A stretch of 64,000 bases of DNA from UBA952 sp044361535 (GTDB lineage: Bacteria; Bacteroidota; Bacteroidia; Flavobacteriales_D; Crocinitomicaceae), in the NCBI GenBank assembly GCA_044361535.1, contig JBIKIQ010000016.1, positions 17,972-81,971 of the forward strand. The letters are read 5' to 3'. Below are positions 36,631 through 44,980 of this stretch, one piece after another (position 1 is the first letter of the stretch; each line of letters begins with the position of its first letter). Below the pieces are notes generated by a model that made no database searches, was not told the origin of the DNA, and saw nothing but the letters and a program-made list of their open reading frames with translations. The position numbers and the translations under genes were made by a program.

Positions 36631-37812
36631 CTACAAATTCTCAATCACCATTGCAGATGCTCCTCCTCCTCCATTACAGATTCCAGCAGCACCGATTTTA
36701 GCATTGTTTTGTTTCAATACGTTAATTAAGGTAACAATAACACGTGAACCTGAATTTCCAAGCGGATGACCTAAAGCCACGGCTCCTCCATTCACATCTA
36801 CTTTTGAAGGATCTAAACCTAAAATTTTCATATTTGCTAACCCGACTACTGAAAATGCTTGGTTCAACTCCCAATAATCAACATCAGAAGTTTTTAAACC
36901 TGCTTTCTCTAATGCTTTAGGAACAGCAATTGACGGAGCAGTGGTAAACCATTCTGGAGCTTGAGCAGCGTCTGCATAACTTACAATTTTTGCAATTGGT
37001 TTAAGGCCATACTTTTCAACTGCTTCCGCAGATGCTAATACAAGAGCAGATGCACCGTCATTTAACGTAGATGCATTTGCAGCAGTAATTGTTCCGTCCT
37101 TGTCAAATGCCGGTTTTAACCCAGGAATTTTATCTAAAAATACATTTTTATACTCTTCGTCTTCACTCACCAAGATCGGATCCCCTTTGCGTTGAGGTAC
37201 TGAAACAGGTACAATCTCATTGTCAAATCTTCCTGCTTTCCATGCCTCTGCTGCTCTCGTGTATGAAGTAATTGCAAAATTGTCTTGATCTTCTCTGGAG
37301 ATATTGTATTCTTTCGCACAAAGCTCTGCGCAATTCCCCATAGGAACTTTGTTATACACATCCAACAAACCGTCTTTTGTAATTCCATCCAACATGGTGA
37401 TATTTCCAAATTTTGTCCCATTTCTACCATCGACATAATGTGGCGTTTGAGACATGTTTTCCATTCCACCAACCACAACCACATGATTGTCACCCGCTAA
37501 AATTGTTTGAGCACCAAGCATAATAGATTTCATACCTGAAGCACAAACTTTATTTACAGTTGTACATGGAACATTTTGATTCAATCCTGCACCTAATGCC
37601 GCTTGACGAGCTGGTGCCTGACCAACACCCGCTTGAAGAACATTACCCATAAAAACTTCATCGATTGCTTCAACAGGAACAGATGACCTTTCCAATGCAC
37701 CCTTGATTGCTACTGACCCCAATTGCGTTGCAGGAATCGAAGCAAAGGCTCCTAAAAACGAACCCATGGGAGTTCTAACTGCTGAAATAATATACACTTC
37801 TTTTTTTGACAT
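36631..37812 (-). CDS. Acetyl-CoA C-acyltransferase (thiolase)
   Basis: 393 residues. Makes or cleaves acetoacetyl-CoA/3-ketoacyl-CoA. The acylated cysteine lies in NKVCASGMKSIMLGAQ (about residue 89), the NxGGxxxxGHPLGNSGSR region (NGGAVALGHP) and the C-terminal GICNGGGGASAMVIE carry the other active-site His and Cys. Biosynthetic versus degradative use cannot be told; fatty-acid oxidation partners are not adjacent. It is separated from tatA by a 170-base divergent gap and ended by the terminator at 36587-36610. Confidence 0.95.
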   Translation of the reverse strand: MSKKEVYIISAVRTPMGSFLGAFASIPATQLGSVAIKGALERSSVPVEAIDEVFMGNVLQAGVGQAPARQAALGAGLNQNVPCTTVNKVCASGMKSIMLGAQTILAGDNHVVVVGGMENMSQTPHYVDGRNGTKFGNITMLDGITKDGLLDVYNKVPMGNCAELCAKEYNISREDQDNFAITSYTRAAEAWKAGRFDNEIVPVSVPQRKGDPILVSEDEEYKNVFLDKIPGLKPAFDKDGTITAANASTLNDGASALVLASAEAVEKYGLKPIAKIVSYADAAQAPEWFTTAPSIAVPKALEKAGLKTSDVDYWELNQAFSVVGLANMKILGLDPSKVDVNGGAVALGHPLGNSGSRVIVTLINVLKQNNAKIGAAGICNGGGGASAMVIENL

Positions 37813-37947
37813 ACTTCTAAATTTTGTGCTGCGAAGATAACCAATTCAATGAAATAATAAACGAATACTTAGTTCAAAATGACCTAAAAATCGCGGTGAA
37901 AAACACAAAAATCTCTACTATTTTGTAAAAAGTAAAGCAATTTAATC

Positions 37948-37977
37948 TTGTTAACTCTGTTATTAATTGTAAATTTG
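37948..37977 (+). promoter_or_regulatory. Bacteroidota-type promoter abutting the tatA start codon
   Basis: TTG at 37948-37950, a 19-base spacer and TAAATTTG at 37970-37977. The predicted transcription start lies at about 37980-37983, overlapping the first usable start codon (GTG 37982). Confidence 0.65.
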
Positions 37978-37981
37978 TTCT

Positions 37982-38446
37982 GTGATTACAAACTCCATAT
38001 TGCCTCTGTTTTTAAGCGACGTTTCAGGAACCGAAGTACTTGTAATTTTTCTTTTTATTCTAATATTTTTTGGTTCTAAGAGCATTCCTACTATGGCCCG
38101 CACATTTGGAAGAGCTATGAGAGAAATAAGAAATGCGTCAGCAGACTTGCAAAATGAAATTAAAAAATCTGGATTAGATGTCAAAAATGACTTGAATTTA
38201 TCCGCAATAATTCAAAAAACGGAAGAAGAATTTCAACAACCATTAGACCAAGTTATGGTGGATATCAAAGAAACTGTGCATTACGGAAGTGCTAATTTGA
38301 ATGAAGCTGCCGATAATCTTAATGAAACAATTCCTTCTTCTATTGAAAATTCTGAAAAAGAAATTGAAACAAAAACCAAATTAGATCAAGAAAAGTCGGA
38401 TACAGGAATATCTGAATCAGAAATTAAAAACGAATCGAATGGCTAA
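37982..38446 (+). CDS. tatA: Twin-arginine translocase TatA/TatE family subunit
   Basis: 154 residues. One N-terminal transmembrane helix (about 17-31, LVIFLFILIFFGSKSIP), hinge GSKSIP, then the amphipathic helix ARTFGRAMREIRNASADLQNEI, and a long acidic coiled tail. Forms the pore of the Tat exporter for folded proteins. There is no ATG before the helix; candidates are GTG 37982 and TTG 38000, and the promoter's -7 box ends at 37977. Its 3' end overlaps purE by eight bases. tatC is not in the window. Confidence 0.9.
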   Translation: MITNSILPLFLSDVSGTEVLVIFLFILIFFGSKSIPTMARTFGRAMREIRNASADLQNEIKKSGLDVKNDLNLSAIIQKTEEEFQQPLDQVMVDIKETVHYGSANLNEAADNLNETIPSSIENSEKEIETKTKLDQEKSDTGISESEIKNESNG

Positions 38447-38918
38447 AGTAGGAATAATCATGGGCAGTATTTCTGACCTTCCGATTATGCAGGAAGCTAA
38501 GGATGTATTGCATGAATTAGGAATAGAAACAGAAATTGACATTGTTTCTGCACATCGAACTCCTGAGAGAATGGTTGAATATGCTAAAAATGCTCATTTG
38601 AACGGAATCTCAGTTATTATTGCAGGTGCAGGAGGTGCTGCGCATTTACCAGGAATGACTGCTTCATTAACTTCTCTTCCAGTTATTGGCGTGCCAATAA
38701 AATCGTCAAACTCCATAGATGGTTGGGATTCAATTTTGTCGATTCTTCAAATGCCAGGCGGAATTCCTGTAGCTACTGTTGCATTGAATGGAGCCAAAAA
38801 TGCCGGACTTCTTGCTGCTCGAATTATAGCTGCTTTTGATCAAACGGTATTCAATAAAATGGAAAGCTATCGAAATGAATTGAAAGAGAAGGTAGAAGAA
38901 TCTCGAAATCATCTTTAA
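38439..38918 (+). CDS. purE: N5-carboxyaminoimidazole ribonucleotide mutase
   Basis: 159 residues. Class I PurE rearranges N5-CAIR to CAIR in purine synthesis. The binding motif IMGSISDLPIMQEAKDVL, the SAHRTPERM loop and AGAGGAAHLPGMTASLTSLPVIGVPIKSS are standard. It overlaps the tatA end by eight bases, implying translational coupling. The ATP-dependent partner purK is not adjacent. Confidence 0.97.
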   Translation: MAKVGIIMGSISDLPIMQEAKDVLHELGIETEIDIVSAHRTPERMVEYAKNAHLNGISVIIAGAGGAAHLPGMTASLTSLPVIGVPIKSSNSIDGWDSILSILQMPGGIPVATVALNGAKNAGLLAARIIAAFDQTVFNKMESYRNELKEKVEESRNHL

Positions 38919-38955
38919 ACTATTTTTGGTAAAGTTCTTGCTAAATACTACGCCT

Positions 38956-39654
38956 ATGCGTTTTTTCTTCTTAATTTTCTTACTAACAGCATCCTGGTCC
39001 TATGGACAACAATGCGATCGTGTGCTTGTAACAGGTCAGGTAATTGATTCTGGAGGAATTCAATCTTTTTACAACTTAATGATTGTCAATCGAAACACAG
39101 GCCAAGGTGTCTTTGGTCAACCCAACGGATTTTTCTCTGTGTATACTAAAAACAACGATAGTATTTCCATTTCTGTCAAGGGTTATTTGATTCATGGATT
39201 TCGAGTTGTTGCAGATGCAAATTGCCAAAGCAAACAAAAAATCTATTTGGTTCCAAAACCACAAGAGTTAAAAGAAATGGTAATTAAACCACTGAAAACG
39301 TTGAGCCAAATTCGTGAAGAAAGAGAAGCGCTGGCCATGCGTGAAACGCGATTAGTTACAGGTGTAGATATTCTTCAAAGTCCAATAACTGCGCTTTATC
39401 AGACATTTTCCAAAAAAGAGCAGAATAAACGATGGATAGCTGAGCAAGAGTTCAAAGACAATAAACGTAAGGTAGTTCAGGAATTACTGCGTTTGTATGT
39501 TGTCAGTGATATTATAGATTTGGATGAAGAAGAATTTGATGATTTTATTTCTTTCTTGAATTTATCCGAAAATTTTCTGAAAACATCAACAGAAATGGAA
39601 TTGTATCTTTTCATAAAGGATAAATACGATCATTACAAAAGGATCAAAAATTAA
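38956..39654 (+). CDS. Secreted protein with N-terminal carboxypeptidase-regulatory-like domain
   Basis: 232 residues from ATG 38956; an in-frame TTG ten codons upstream is unlikely because it would precede the signal peptide with polar residues. Signal peptide ends at WSYGQ. Residues about 25-95 form a CarboxypepD_reg-like beta domain (VTGQVIDSGGIQSFYNLMIVN...GFFSVYTKNNDSISISVKGY), and the C-terminal half is helical and charged (KKEQNKRWIAEQEFKDNKRKVVQELLRL). Function unknown; envelope-located. It overlaps the next membrane protein gene by one base. Confidence 0.75.
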   Translation: MRFFFLIFLLTASWSYGQQCDRVLVTGQVIDSGGIQSFYNLMIVNRNTGQGVFGQPNGFFSVYTKNNDSISISVKGYLIHGFRVVADANCQSKQKIYLVPKPQELKEMVIKPLKTLSQIREEREALAMRETRLVTGVDILQSPITALYQTFSKKEQNKRWIAEQEFKDNKRKVVQELLRLYVVSDIIDLDEEEFDDFISFLNLSENFLKTSTEMELYLFIKDKYDHYKRIKN

Positions 39655-40343
39655 TGGAAGTAATACATCTAATATTTAAAATTGGAGTTCTACTCGCCAT
39701 CTACGGATTCATTTGGTTTTTCATCAATTTACTCATTTCACTAGCTACAGGCGGACGAAAAAAAACGATAGGTGAAGTTTATTTCTCAAAAGGTGTTAAA
39801 TCCATTTTTTTAGTAAATGTTCTCTTTTTATATGGTTTAGATGACGGACAAAATGAAATAGACCTTTTCAACATGATTGTCTCAGGACTTGTCCTTCTCC
39901 TCTACTTCATTGGTCAAATGCAAAAGAATGAGCAACAAGCAGCAATGATGGAGAAATACTCTAATATATTGAGAGGAATTGGGGCTAATTCTCGGTTTAA
40001 TAAAAAAGCAGAAATCATCGTTTTATCTCTTTCTCTTCTCTTTTACGCTTCTCTCTTCTTTTTACCAGATATTGCAAAAAACCCAATTGCACTTTGGTTT
40101 TACGAAACGGTAACAGGAATTGAAAAAACACCATTGATTGGATTTATTTTTAAGGTAATCGGATTCTTTTTCTTGTTGCGAATTTTGGTTAAAATCTTTA
40201 ATGGTTTTACATTCCTTATATCGGGTAAACCATTTGTAAATGTTAAAACAGGCTATTATGCAGGAAAGAAAAAAGATAAAGACGATGATTCATTTGATGA
40301 TTTTGAAGAAGTAAAAAATGAACTACCTGAAGATAAATCGTAA
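39654..40343 (+). CDS. Uncharacterised multi-pass membrane protein
   Basis: 229 residues with about five transmembrane segments (near 4-27, 48-60, 71-85, 119-138, 161-180) and a very acidic C-terminal tail (KKDKDDDSFDDFEEVKNELPEDKS). No family recognised. Linked by a one-base overlap to the CarboxypepD-like gene and by a 26-base overlap to the methyltransferase gene, suggesting coupled expression with both. Confidence 0.65.
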   Translation: MEVIHLIFKIGVLLAIYGFIWFFINLLISLATGGRKKTIGEVYFSKGVKSIFLVNVLFLYGLDDGQNEIDLFNMIVSGLVLLLYFIGQMQKNEQQAAMMEKYSNILRGIGANSRFNKKAEIIVLSLSLLFYASLFFLPDIAKNPIALWFYETVTGIEKTPLIGFIFKVIGFFFLLRILVKIFNGFTFLISGKPFVNVKTGYYAGKKKDKDDDSFDDFEEVKNELPEDKS

Positions 40344-41106
40344 AGCGTGGGATGACAAAACGGTCGTTCATTTACAATCTGAATTTTACGACCAAAAAGC
40401 GTTTTTAGCGGGAAAAAATTCTCTAAAGAAACCCGAATTAGAAGTTTTGGGAGACGTTAACGGAAAGCGAATTTTACACTTGCAATGTCACTTTGGACAA
40501 GACACAATTTCATTAGCAAGAATGGGTGCAAAAGTAACCGGGTTAGATTTTTCAGAAGTTGCCATCGAAAATGCCATTCGAATAAACAAGGAACTAGGGC
40601 TAGATACTCATTTTGTATGTTCAGATGTTTGCGATTTACCTAAAGAATTACACAATCAATTTGATATCGTTTTCACCTCCTACGGAACAATAGGTTGGTT
40701 CCCTGATTTAGAACCATGGGCAGAAACTATAAATAACGCCTTAGTGCCAGGAGGAAAATTCATCATGGTAGATTTTCATCCGTTTGTTTGGACCTTCGAT
40801 AATGACATGAAATATATTCAGTATGATTATTTCAACAGTGAACCCATTGAAGAAGTGATTGAGGGCTCGTATGCTGATCGAAATGCACCGATTAAAACCA
40901 AAACGATTTCTTGGAATCACGGAATTGGTGAAATTTTGAATACACTCATTAAAGCGGGTATTTCAATCCACGAATTCAGTGAAATGGATTTTTCTCCGTT
41001 CGATTGTTTTTCAAATCTTAAAAAACTAGAAGAGGACAAGTTTGTATTTTCTCACATTGAACCTGCGATTCCAATGATTTATCGGATTGTTGGGGAGAAA
41101 AGATAA
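40318..41106 (+). CDS. Class I SAM-dependent methyltransferase
   Basis: 262 residues. The SAM-binding motif ILHLQCHFGQDTISLARMGAKVTGLDFS and later FDIVFTSYGTIGWFPDL and LVPGGKFIMVDFHPFVWTF define a Rossmann methyltransferase of the Methyltransf_11/25 type; the substrate is unknown. The start MNYLKINRKAWDDKTVVH overlaps the membrane protein gene by 26 bases. It ends at a long hairpin (41118-41167) that separates it from convergent ileS. Confidence 0.88.
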   Translation: MNYLKINRKAWDDKTVVHLQSEFYDQKAFLAGKNSLKKPELEVLGDVNGKRILHLQCHFGQDTISLARMGAKVTGLDFSEVAIENAIRINKELGLDTHFVCSDVCDLPKELHNQFDIVFTSYGTIGWFPDLEPWAETINNALVPGGKFIMVDFHPFVWTFDNDMKYIQYDYFNSEPIEEVIEGSYADRNAPIKTKTISWNHGIGEILNTLIKAGISIHEFSEMDFSPFDCFSNLKKLEEDKFVFSHIEPAIPMIYRIVGEKR

Positions 41107-41117
41107 TAATCAAATTC

Positions 41118-41167
41118 ACCCATAGGTGCGGGTTTATTCCGATTGCTATCGGACCGCACCTATGGGT
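41118..41167. terminator. Long palindromic hairpin between the methyltransferase gene and ileS
   Basis: Perfect 14-base arms ACCCATAGGTGCGG (41118-41131) and CCGCACCTATGGGT (41154-41167), enclosing a second perfect stem TCCGAT/ATCGGA with a TGCT loop. No long T-run follows on either strand. It sits between convergent genes and may end both transcripts or be a dispersed REP-like palindrome. Confidence 0.6.
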
Positions 41168-41199
41168 TTATAATAAATCAAATCAACCATTTCAATGGT

Positions 41200-44100
41200 T
41201 TAATTTTTCTCTACCCAAATTTTTGTATCTCCTTCGGTTTCGATATCGGTTAAAACGGCTTCTCCATTTTGCATTTCAAAACGGATATCATCGGCGAGAA
41301 TTTCAGCACAGATATAGGATTTGTTTTCAGAAATAGCGTTTTGAAGCTTTTCGTTTGTATCAAGATTTACGAGAATTCGATCGGTTACGTCCAAGCCGCT
41401 TTCTTTTCGTATGTTTTGAACGCGATTCACAACTTCTCTTGCAATCCCTTCTGACCACAAAGCCGGTGAAATAGTAATATCCAAGGCAACGGTTAATCCA
41501 TTTTCAGAAGCAACCAGCCATCCCGGAATATCTTGCGCTTGAATTTCAAAATCAGAAAGATCTAAAATGATTGTTGCTCCTTCGATTTCTCCTTGCCAAG
41601 AGCCACTTGATTCAATAGATGTAATGTCATCCGCAGTGAAAGTTTTCACCAATTCAGCGATTGCTTTCATTTGCTTACCGTATTTTGGACCAATCGTTTT
41701 GAAATTCGGTTTGATGCTTTTGACTAACATTCCGCTATCTTCCAACAATTCAAGTTCCTTCACATTCACCTCCGATAAAATCAACTCTTTGACGTGTTGT
41801 AAATTATCGGCAATCTCTTGATTCAATACAGGAATTGTAATTTTTTGTAATGGTTGACGGACGCGAATCATTTGTTTTTTACGCAATCCAAGCACAAGTG
41901 AACAGGTATCTTGTGCCAATGCCATTTGTGCTTCTAAGGTTTTATCAATAAAGGCTTCCTTAGAATTTGGAAAATCAGCCAAATGAACGGAAGTTGCACC
42001 ATGTTTATTAGTCGTGTTGTTCAAATCTAAAAACAATTGATCCATATAGAAAGGAGCAATTGGAGCAGCGAGAACGGAAACGGTTTCTAAACACGTATAC
42101 AATGTCTGATAAGCACACAATTTATCTTTTGGATCATCACTTTTCCAATAACGACGACGACACAAACGTACATACCAATTTGAAAGTTGGTCATTCACAA
42201 AATCTTGTATTGCTCTTCCAGCTTTCGTTGGTTCATAACTCGCATAAGCCTCATCTACCTCAGCAATTAAGGAATGAAGTTTTGACAAAATCCAACGATC
42301 AATTTCAGGTCTTTTAGCCAATGGAACATCCGGCTCAGAATAATTGAAACCATCAATATTGGCGTAAAGTGAGAAAAACGAATACGTATTGTAAAGTGTT
42401 CCAAAAAATTTACGTTGAACCTCCGAAATTCCATCGAGGTCAAATTTTAAATTATCCCAAGGTTGCGCGTTTGTTATCATGTACCAACGGGTTGCATCAG
42501 GACCGTATTTCGTTAGTGTCGTGAACGGATCGATTGCATTCCCCAATCTTTTTGACATTTTTTGCCCGTTCTTATCTAAAACAAGTCCATTGGATACAAC
42601 ATTTTTATAAGCAACTGAATCAAAAACCATCGTTGCGATTGCGTGCAGCGTATAAAACCATCCACGTGTTTGATCTACACCTTCTGCAATAAAATCTGCA
42701 GGATAACCATCACGATTGTCAATTAATTCTTTATTTTCAAACGGATAATGCCATTGAGCATAAGGCATAGCGCCTGAATCGAACCAAACGTCGATCAAGT
42801 CTGCTTCACGTTTCATTGGTTTTCCTGAAGGAGAAACTAAGGTAATTTGATCAACAATATGTTTGTGTAAATCGATTCCTTGGTAATTTTCCTTGGACAT
42901 GTCTCCAATTTCATACTTCTCAAATGGATTTGATTGCATGAAGCCAGCCTGAACAGATTTCTCACATTCATTTTTCAGTTGTTCAACCGATGAAATGCAA
43001 ATATGCTCATCCCCTTCTGCTGTTGACCAAATTGGAATGGGAATACCCCAATAACGAGAACGTGATAAATTCCAATCGTTTGCATTCTCCAGCCATTTCC
43101 CAAAACGACCAGTTCCTGTAGATTCTGGTTTCCAATTGATGGTATTGTTCAATTCCACCATTCGCTCTTTTTTATCCGTCACACGAATAAACCATGAATC
43201 TAGTGGGTAATACAAAACCGGTTTATCTGTTCTCCAGCAATGAGGATAATTATGTTCGTATTTCTCAACTTTGAATGCTTTATTTTCTTCTTTAAGCTTA
43301 ATCGCAATTTGAACATCAACAGATTTTTCAGGAGCTGATCCTTTGTCGTAATATTCGTTCTTAACGTACATTCCAGCGAAATCGGTTACTTCAGGTCTGA
43401 ATTTTCCTTGTAAATCAACTAGTGGAACGAGATTACCTTTATCATCCTCAACCAACATGGGCGGAACACCTGCATCGGCAGCAACTTTGGCATCATCCGC
43501 ACCAAAAGTAGGGGCAGTATGAACGATTCCGGTTCCATCTTCTGTGGTAACAAAATCACCCGGAATTACTTGAAACGCTTTATCAGCATTTTCAGCAGGC
43601 AAACAATACGGCAATAGTTGTTCGTATTTGACACCAACCAATTCTTTTCCTAAACAAGTTCCAGTTATGAAATAAGGAATGGTTTTATCTCCAATATTGT
43701 AATTTGAAAGTTCATCTACAGATTCAACAGCTTGAAAACCTTTTCCGAATTGGTATCCAACTAAATTTTTCGCTAAAATCACGTTGATTGGCTCAAACGT
43801 ATATTGGTTAAATGTGGAAACCAAAGCATATTCGATATTTGGACCTACGGTTAATGCTGTATTTGAAGGAAGAGTCCATGGAGTTGTTGTCCAAGCGAGG
43901 AAATGGAATTCGACTGCGCTCAATCCACCATGTTCTTTATTCTGAAATAATTTTTCTTTCAGGATGCTGAGAGAAGTCGAAGCAACCTGAAACATCGCAA
44001 CCACAGTTGTATCTTTAACATCCTTATAACATCCTGGTTGATTCAATTCGTGAGATGATAGTCCTGTGCCTGCTTTTGGAGAATACGGTTGAATAGTGTA

Positions 44101-44631
44101 ACCTTTATATAATAATCCTTGCTCAAAAAGTTGACCTAATAACCACCAAACGGATTCCATGTATTTTGGCTCATAAGTAACATATGGATCTTCCATATCC
44201 ACCCAGTAGCCCATTTTTTCAGTCAAATCATTCCAAATATCTGTATAACGCATGACCGCTTTTTTACACGCTTCATTGTATTCGTCAACTGTGATTTTTG
44301 AACAGATATCTTCTTTCGTAATTCCTAATTCTTTCTCAACACCCAACTCTACAGGTAAACCATGTGTATCCCAACCTGCCTTGCGTTTTACTTGATAACC
44401 TTTAAGTGTTTTGTATCTACAAAAAATATCCTTTATTGAACGCGCCATAACGTGGTGAATACCAGGCAAGCCATTTGCAGAAGGCGGCCCTTCAAAAAAT
44501 ACAAACGAAGGGTTTCCTTCTCTTGTAGAAATTGATTGTTCGAAAACAGATTCTTTTTTCCATCTTTCAAGTACAACCTCGGCTATATTTGGCAAATTAA
44601 GTCCTTTGTATTCTGTGTATTTTGCTGACAT
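41200..44631 (-). CDS. ileS: Isoleucyl-tRNA synthetase, type 2 (eukaryote-like)
   Basis: 1143 residues, the length of IleRS2 enzymes. Charges tRNA-Ile. The ATP-binding signature at 57-60 is G-I-H-H (in SANGLPGIHHVMARSIKDIF), a rearrangement of the usual HxGH; the second signature is KMSKRLGN (about residue 690). The editing domain (AWTTTPWTLPSNTALTVGP, with a GTGIVHTAPTFGADD region), WDTHGLPVELGVEKEL and CP1 insert are present, plus a long C-terminal tRNA-binding part. IleRS2 is usually less sensitive to mupirocin. A -7 box TACCTTTG lies at 44657-44664 on the minus strand. Confidence 0.98.
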   Translation of the reverse strand: MSAKYTEYKGLNLPNIAEVVLERWKKESVFEQSISTREGNPSFVFFEGPPSANGLPGIHHVMARSIKDIFCRYKTLKGYQVKRKAGWDTHGLPVELGVEKELGITKEDICSKITVDEYNEACKKAVMRYTDIWNDLTEKMGYWVDMEDPYVTYEPKYMESVWWLLGQLFEQGLLYKGYTIQPYSPKAGTGLSSHELNQPGCYKDVKDTTVVAMFQVASTSLSILKEKLFQNKEHGGLSAVEFHFLAWTTTPWTLPSNTALTVGPNIEYALVSTFNQYTFEPINVILAKNLVGYQFGKGFQAVESVDELSNYNIGDKTIPYFITGTCLGKELVGVKYEQLLPYCLPAENADKAFQVIPGDFVTTEDGTGIVHTAPTFGADDAKVAADAGVPPMLVEDDKGNLVPLVDLQGKFRPEVTDFAGMYVKNEYYDKGSAPEKSVDVQIAIKLKEENKAFKVEKYEHNYPHCWRTDKPVLYYPLDSWFIRVTDKKERMVELNNTINWKPESTGTGRFGKWLENANDWNLSRSRYWGIPIPIWSTAEGDEHICISSVEQLKNECEKSVQAGFMQSNPFEKYEIGDMSKENYQGIDLHKHIVDQITLVSPSGKPMKREADLIDVWFDSGAMPYAQWHYPFENKELIDNRDGYPADFIAEGVDQTRGWFYTLHAIATMVFDSVAYKNVVSNGLVLDKNGQKMSKRLGNAIDPFTTLTKYGPDATRWYMITNAQPWDNLKFDLDGISEVQRKFFGTLYNTYSFFSLYANIDGFNYSEPDVPLAKRPEIDRWILSKLHSLIAEVDEAYASYEPTKAGRAIQDFVNDQLSNWYVRLCRRRYWKSDDPKDKLCAYQTLYTCLETVSVLAAPIAPFYMDQLFLDLNNTTNKHGATSVHLADFPNSKEAFIDKTLEAQMALAQDTCSLVLGLRKKQMIRVRQPLQKITIPVLNQEIADNLQHVKELILSEVNVKELELLEDSGMLVKSIKPNFKTIGPKYGKQMKAIAELVKTFTADDITSIESSGSWQGEIEGATIILDLSDFEIQAQDIPGWLVASENGLTVALDITISPALWSEGIAREVVNRVQNIRKESGLDVTDRILVNLDTNEKLQNAISENKSYICAEILADDIRFEMQNGEAVLTDIETEGDTKIWVEKN

Positions 44632-44656
44632 ATTCTTAATAAATCATATTGAAAGA

Positions 44657-44664
44657 CAAAGGTA
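44657..44664 (-). promoter_or_regulatory. Probable -7 promoter element of ileS
   Basis: Read on the minus strand the sequence is TACCTTTG (TAnnTTTG), 25 bases before the ileS ATG. No convincing TTG lies at the right distance upstream, so it is weaker than the other promoters listed. Confidence 0.45.
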
Positions 44665-44706
44665 CTTATTTCAAAAATAAGTTCACAGAAAAAATATTTT
44701 TCCATA

Positions 44707-44739
44707 TTGTATGAATAAATTAATTTTTTTCTATCTTTG
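44707..44739 (+). promoter_or_regulatory. Bacteroidota-type promoter for rpmH
   Basis: TTG at 44707-44709, a 22-base T-rich spacer and TATCTTTG at 44732-44739. The rpmH ATG follows 31 bases later at 44771, giving a short leader. Confidence 0.7.
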
Positions 44740-44770
44740 CACTCCATTTTCGAGGATAAAATTATAGATT

Positions 44771-44929
44771 ATGAAAAGAACATTTCAACCATCAGTAAGA
44801 AAAAGAAGAAACAAACATGGTTTCAGAAGTAGAATGGCAACCAAAAATGGTAGAAGAGTTCTTGCTGCTAGAAGAAGAAAAGGTCGCAAGAAACTAACTG
44901 TTTCTGATGAGCCAATGCACAAAAGATAG
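44771..44929 (+). CDS. rpmH: 50S ribosomal protein L34 (bL34)
   Basis: 52 residues: MKRTFQPSVRKRRNKHGFRS, then RMATKNGRRVLAARRRKGR, ending LTVSDEPMHKR. This is the canonical bL34 sequence, highly basic. It is flanked by its own promoter and a strong terminator at 44954-44980. It is not next to dnaA/rnpA, so the oriC-like rpmH cluster is not conserved here. Confidence 0.97.
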   Translation: MKRTFQPSVRKRRNKHGFRSRMATKNGRRVLAARRRKGRKKLTVSDEPMHKR

Positions 44930-44953
44930 AAAGTAAACGCCCTATTTTATATG

Positions 44954-44980
44954 AAGTCGTCAGAAATGACGACTTTTTTT
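44954..44980. terminator. Strong bidirectional terminator between rpmH and the SpoIID/LytB gene
   Basis: A perfect nine-base stem AAGTCGTCA / TGACGACTT with a GAAA tetraloop, followed on the plus strand by seven T's. Convergent genes on both sides make a shared terminator sensible. Confidence 0.93.

Noticed and set aside
42060..42317. 85-residue plus-strand frame inside ileS
   Set aside because: Antisense to a conserved synthetase domain; no independent evidence.
44771..44929. rpmH as a marker of the oriC region
   Set aside because: The expected rnpA/dnaA neighbours are absent, so no origin is inferred.
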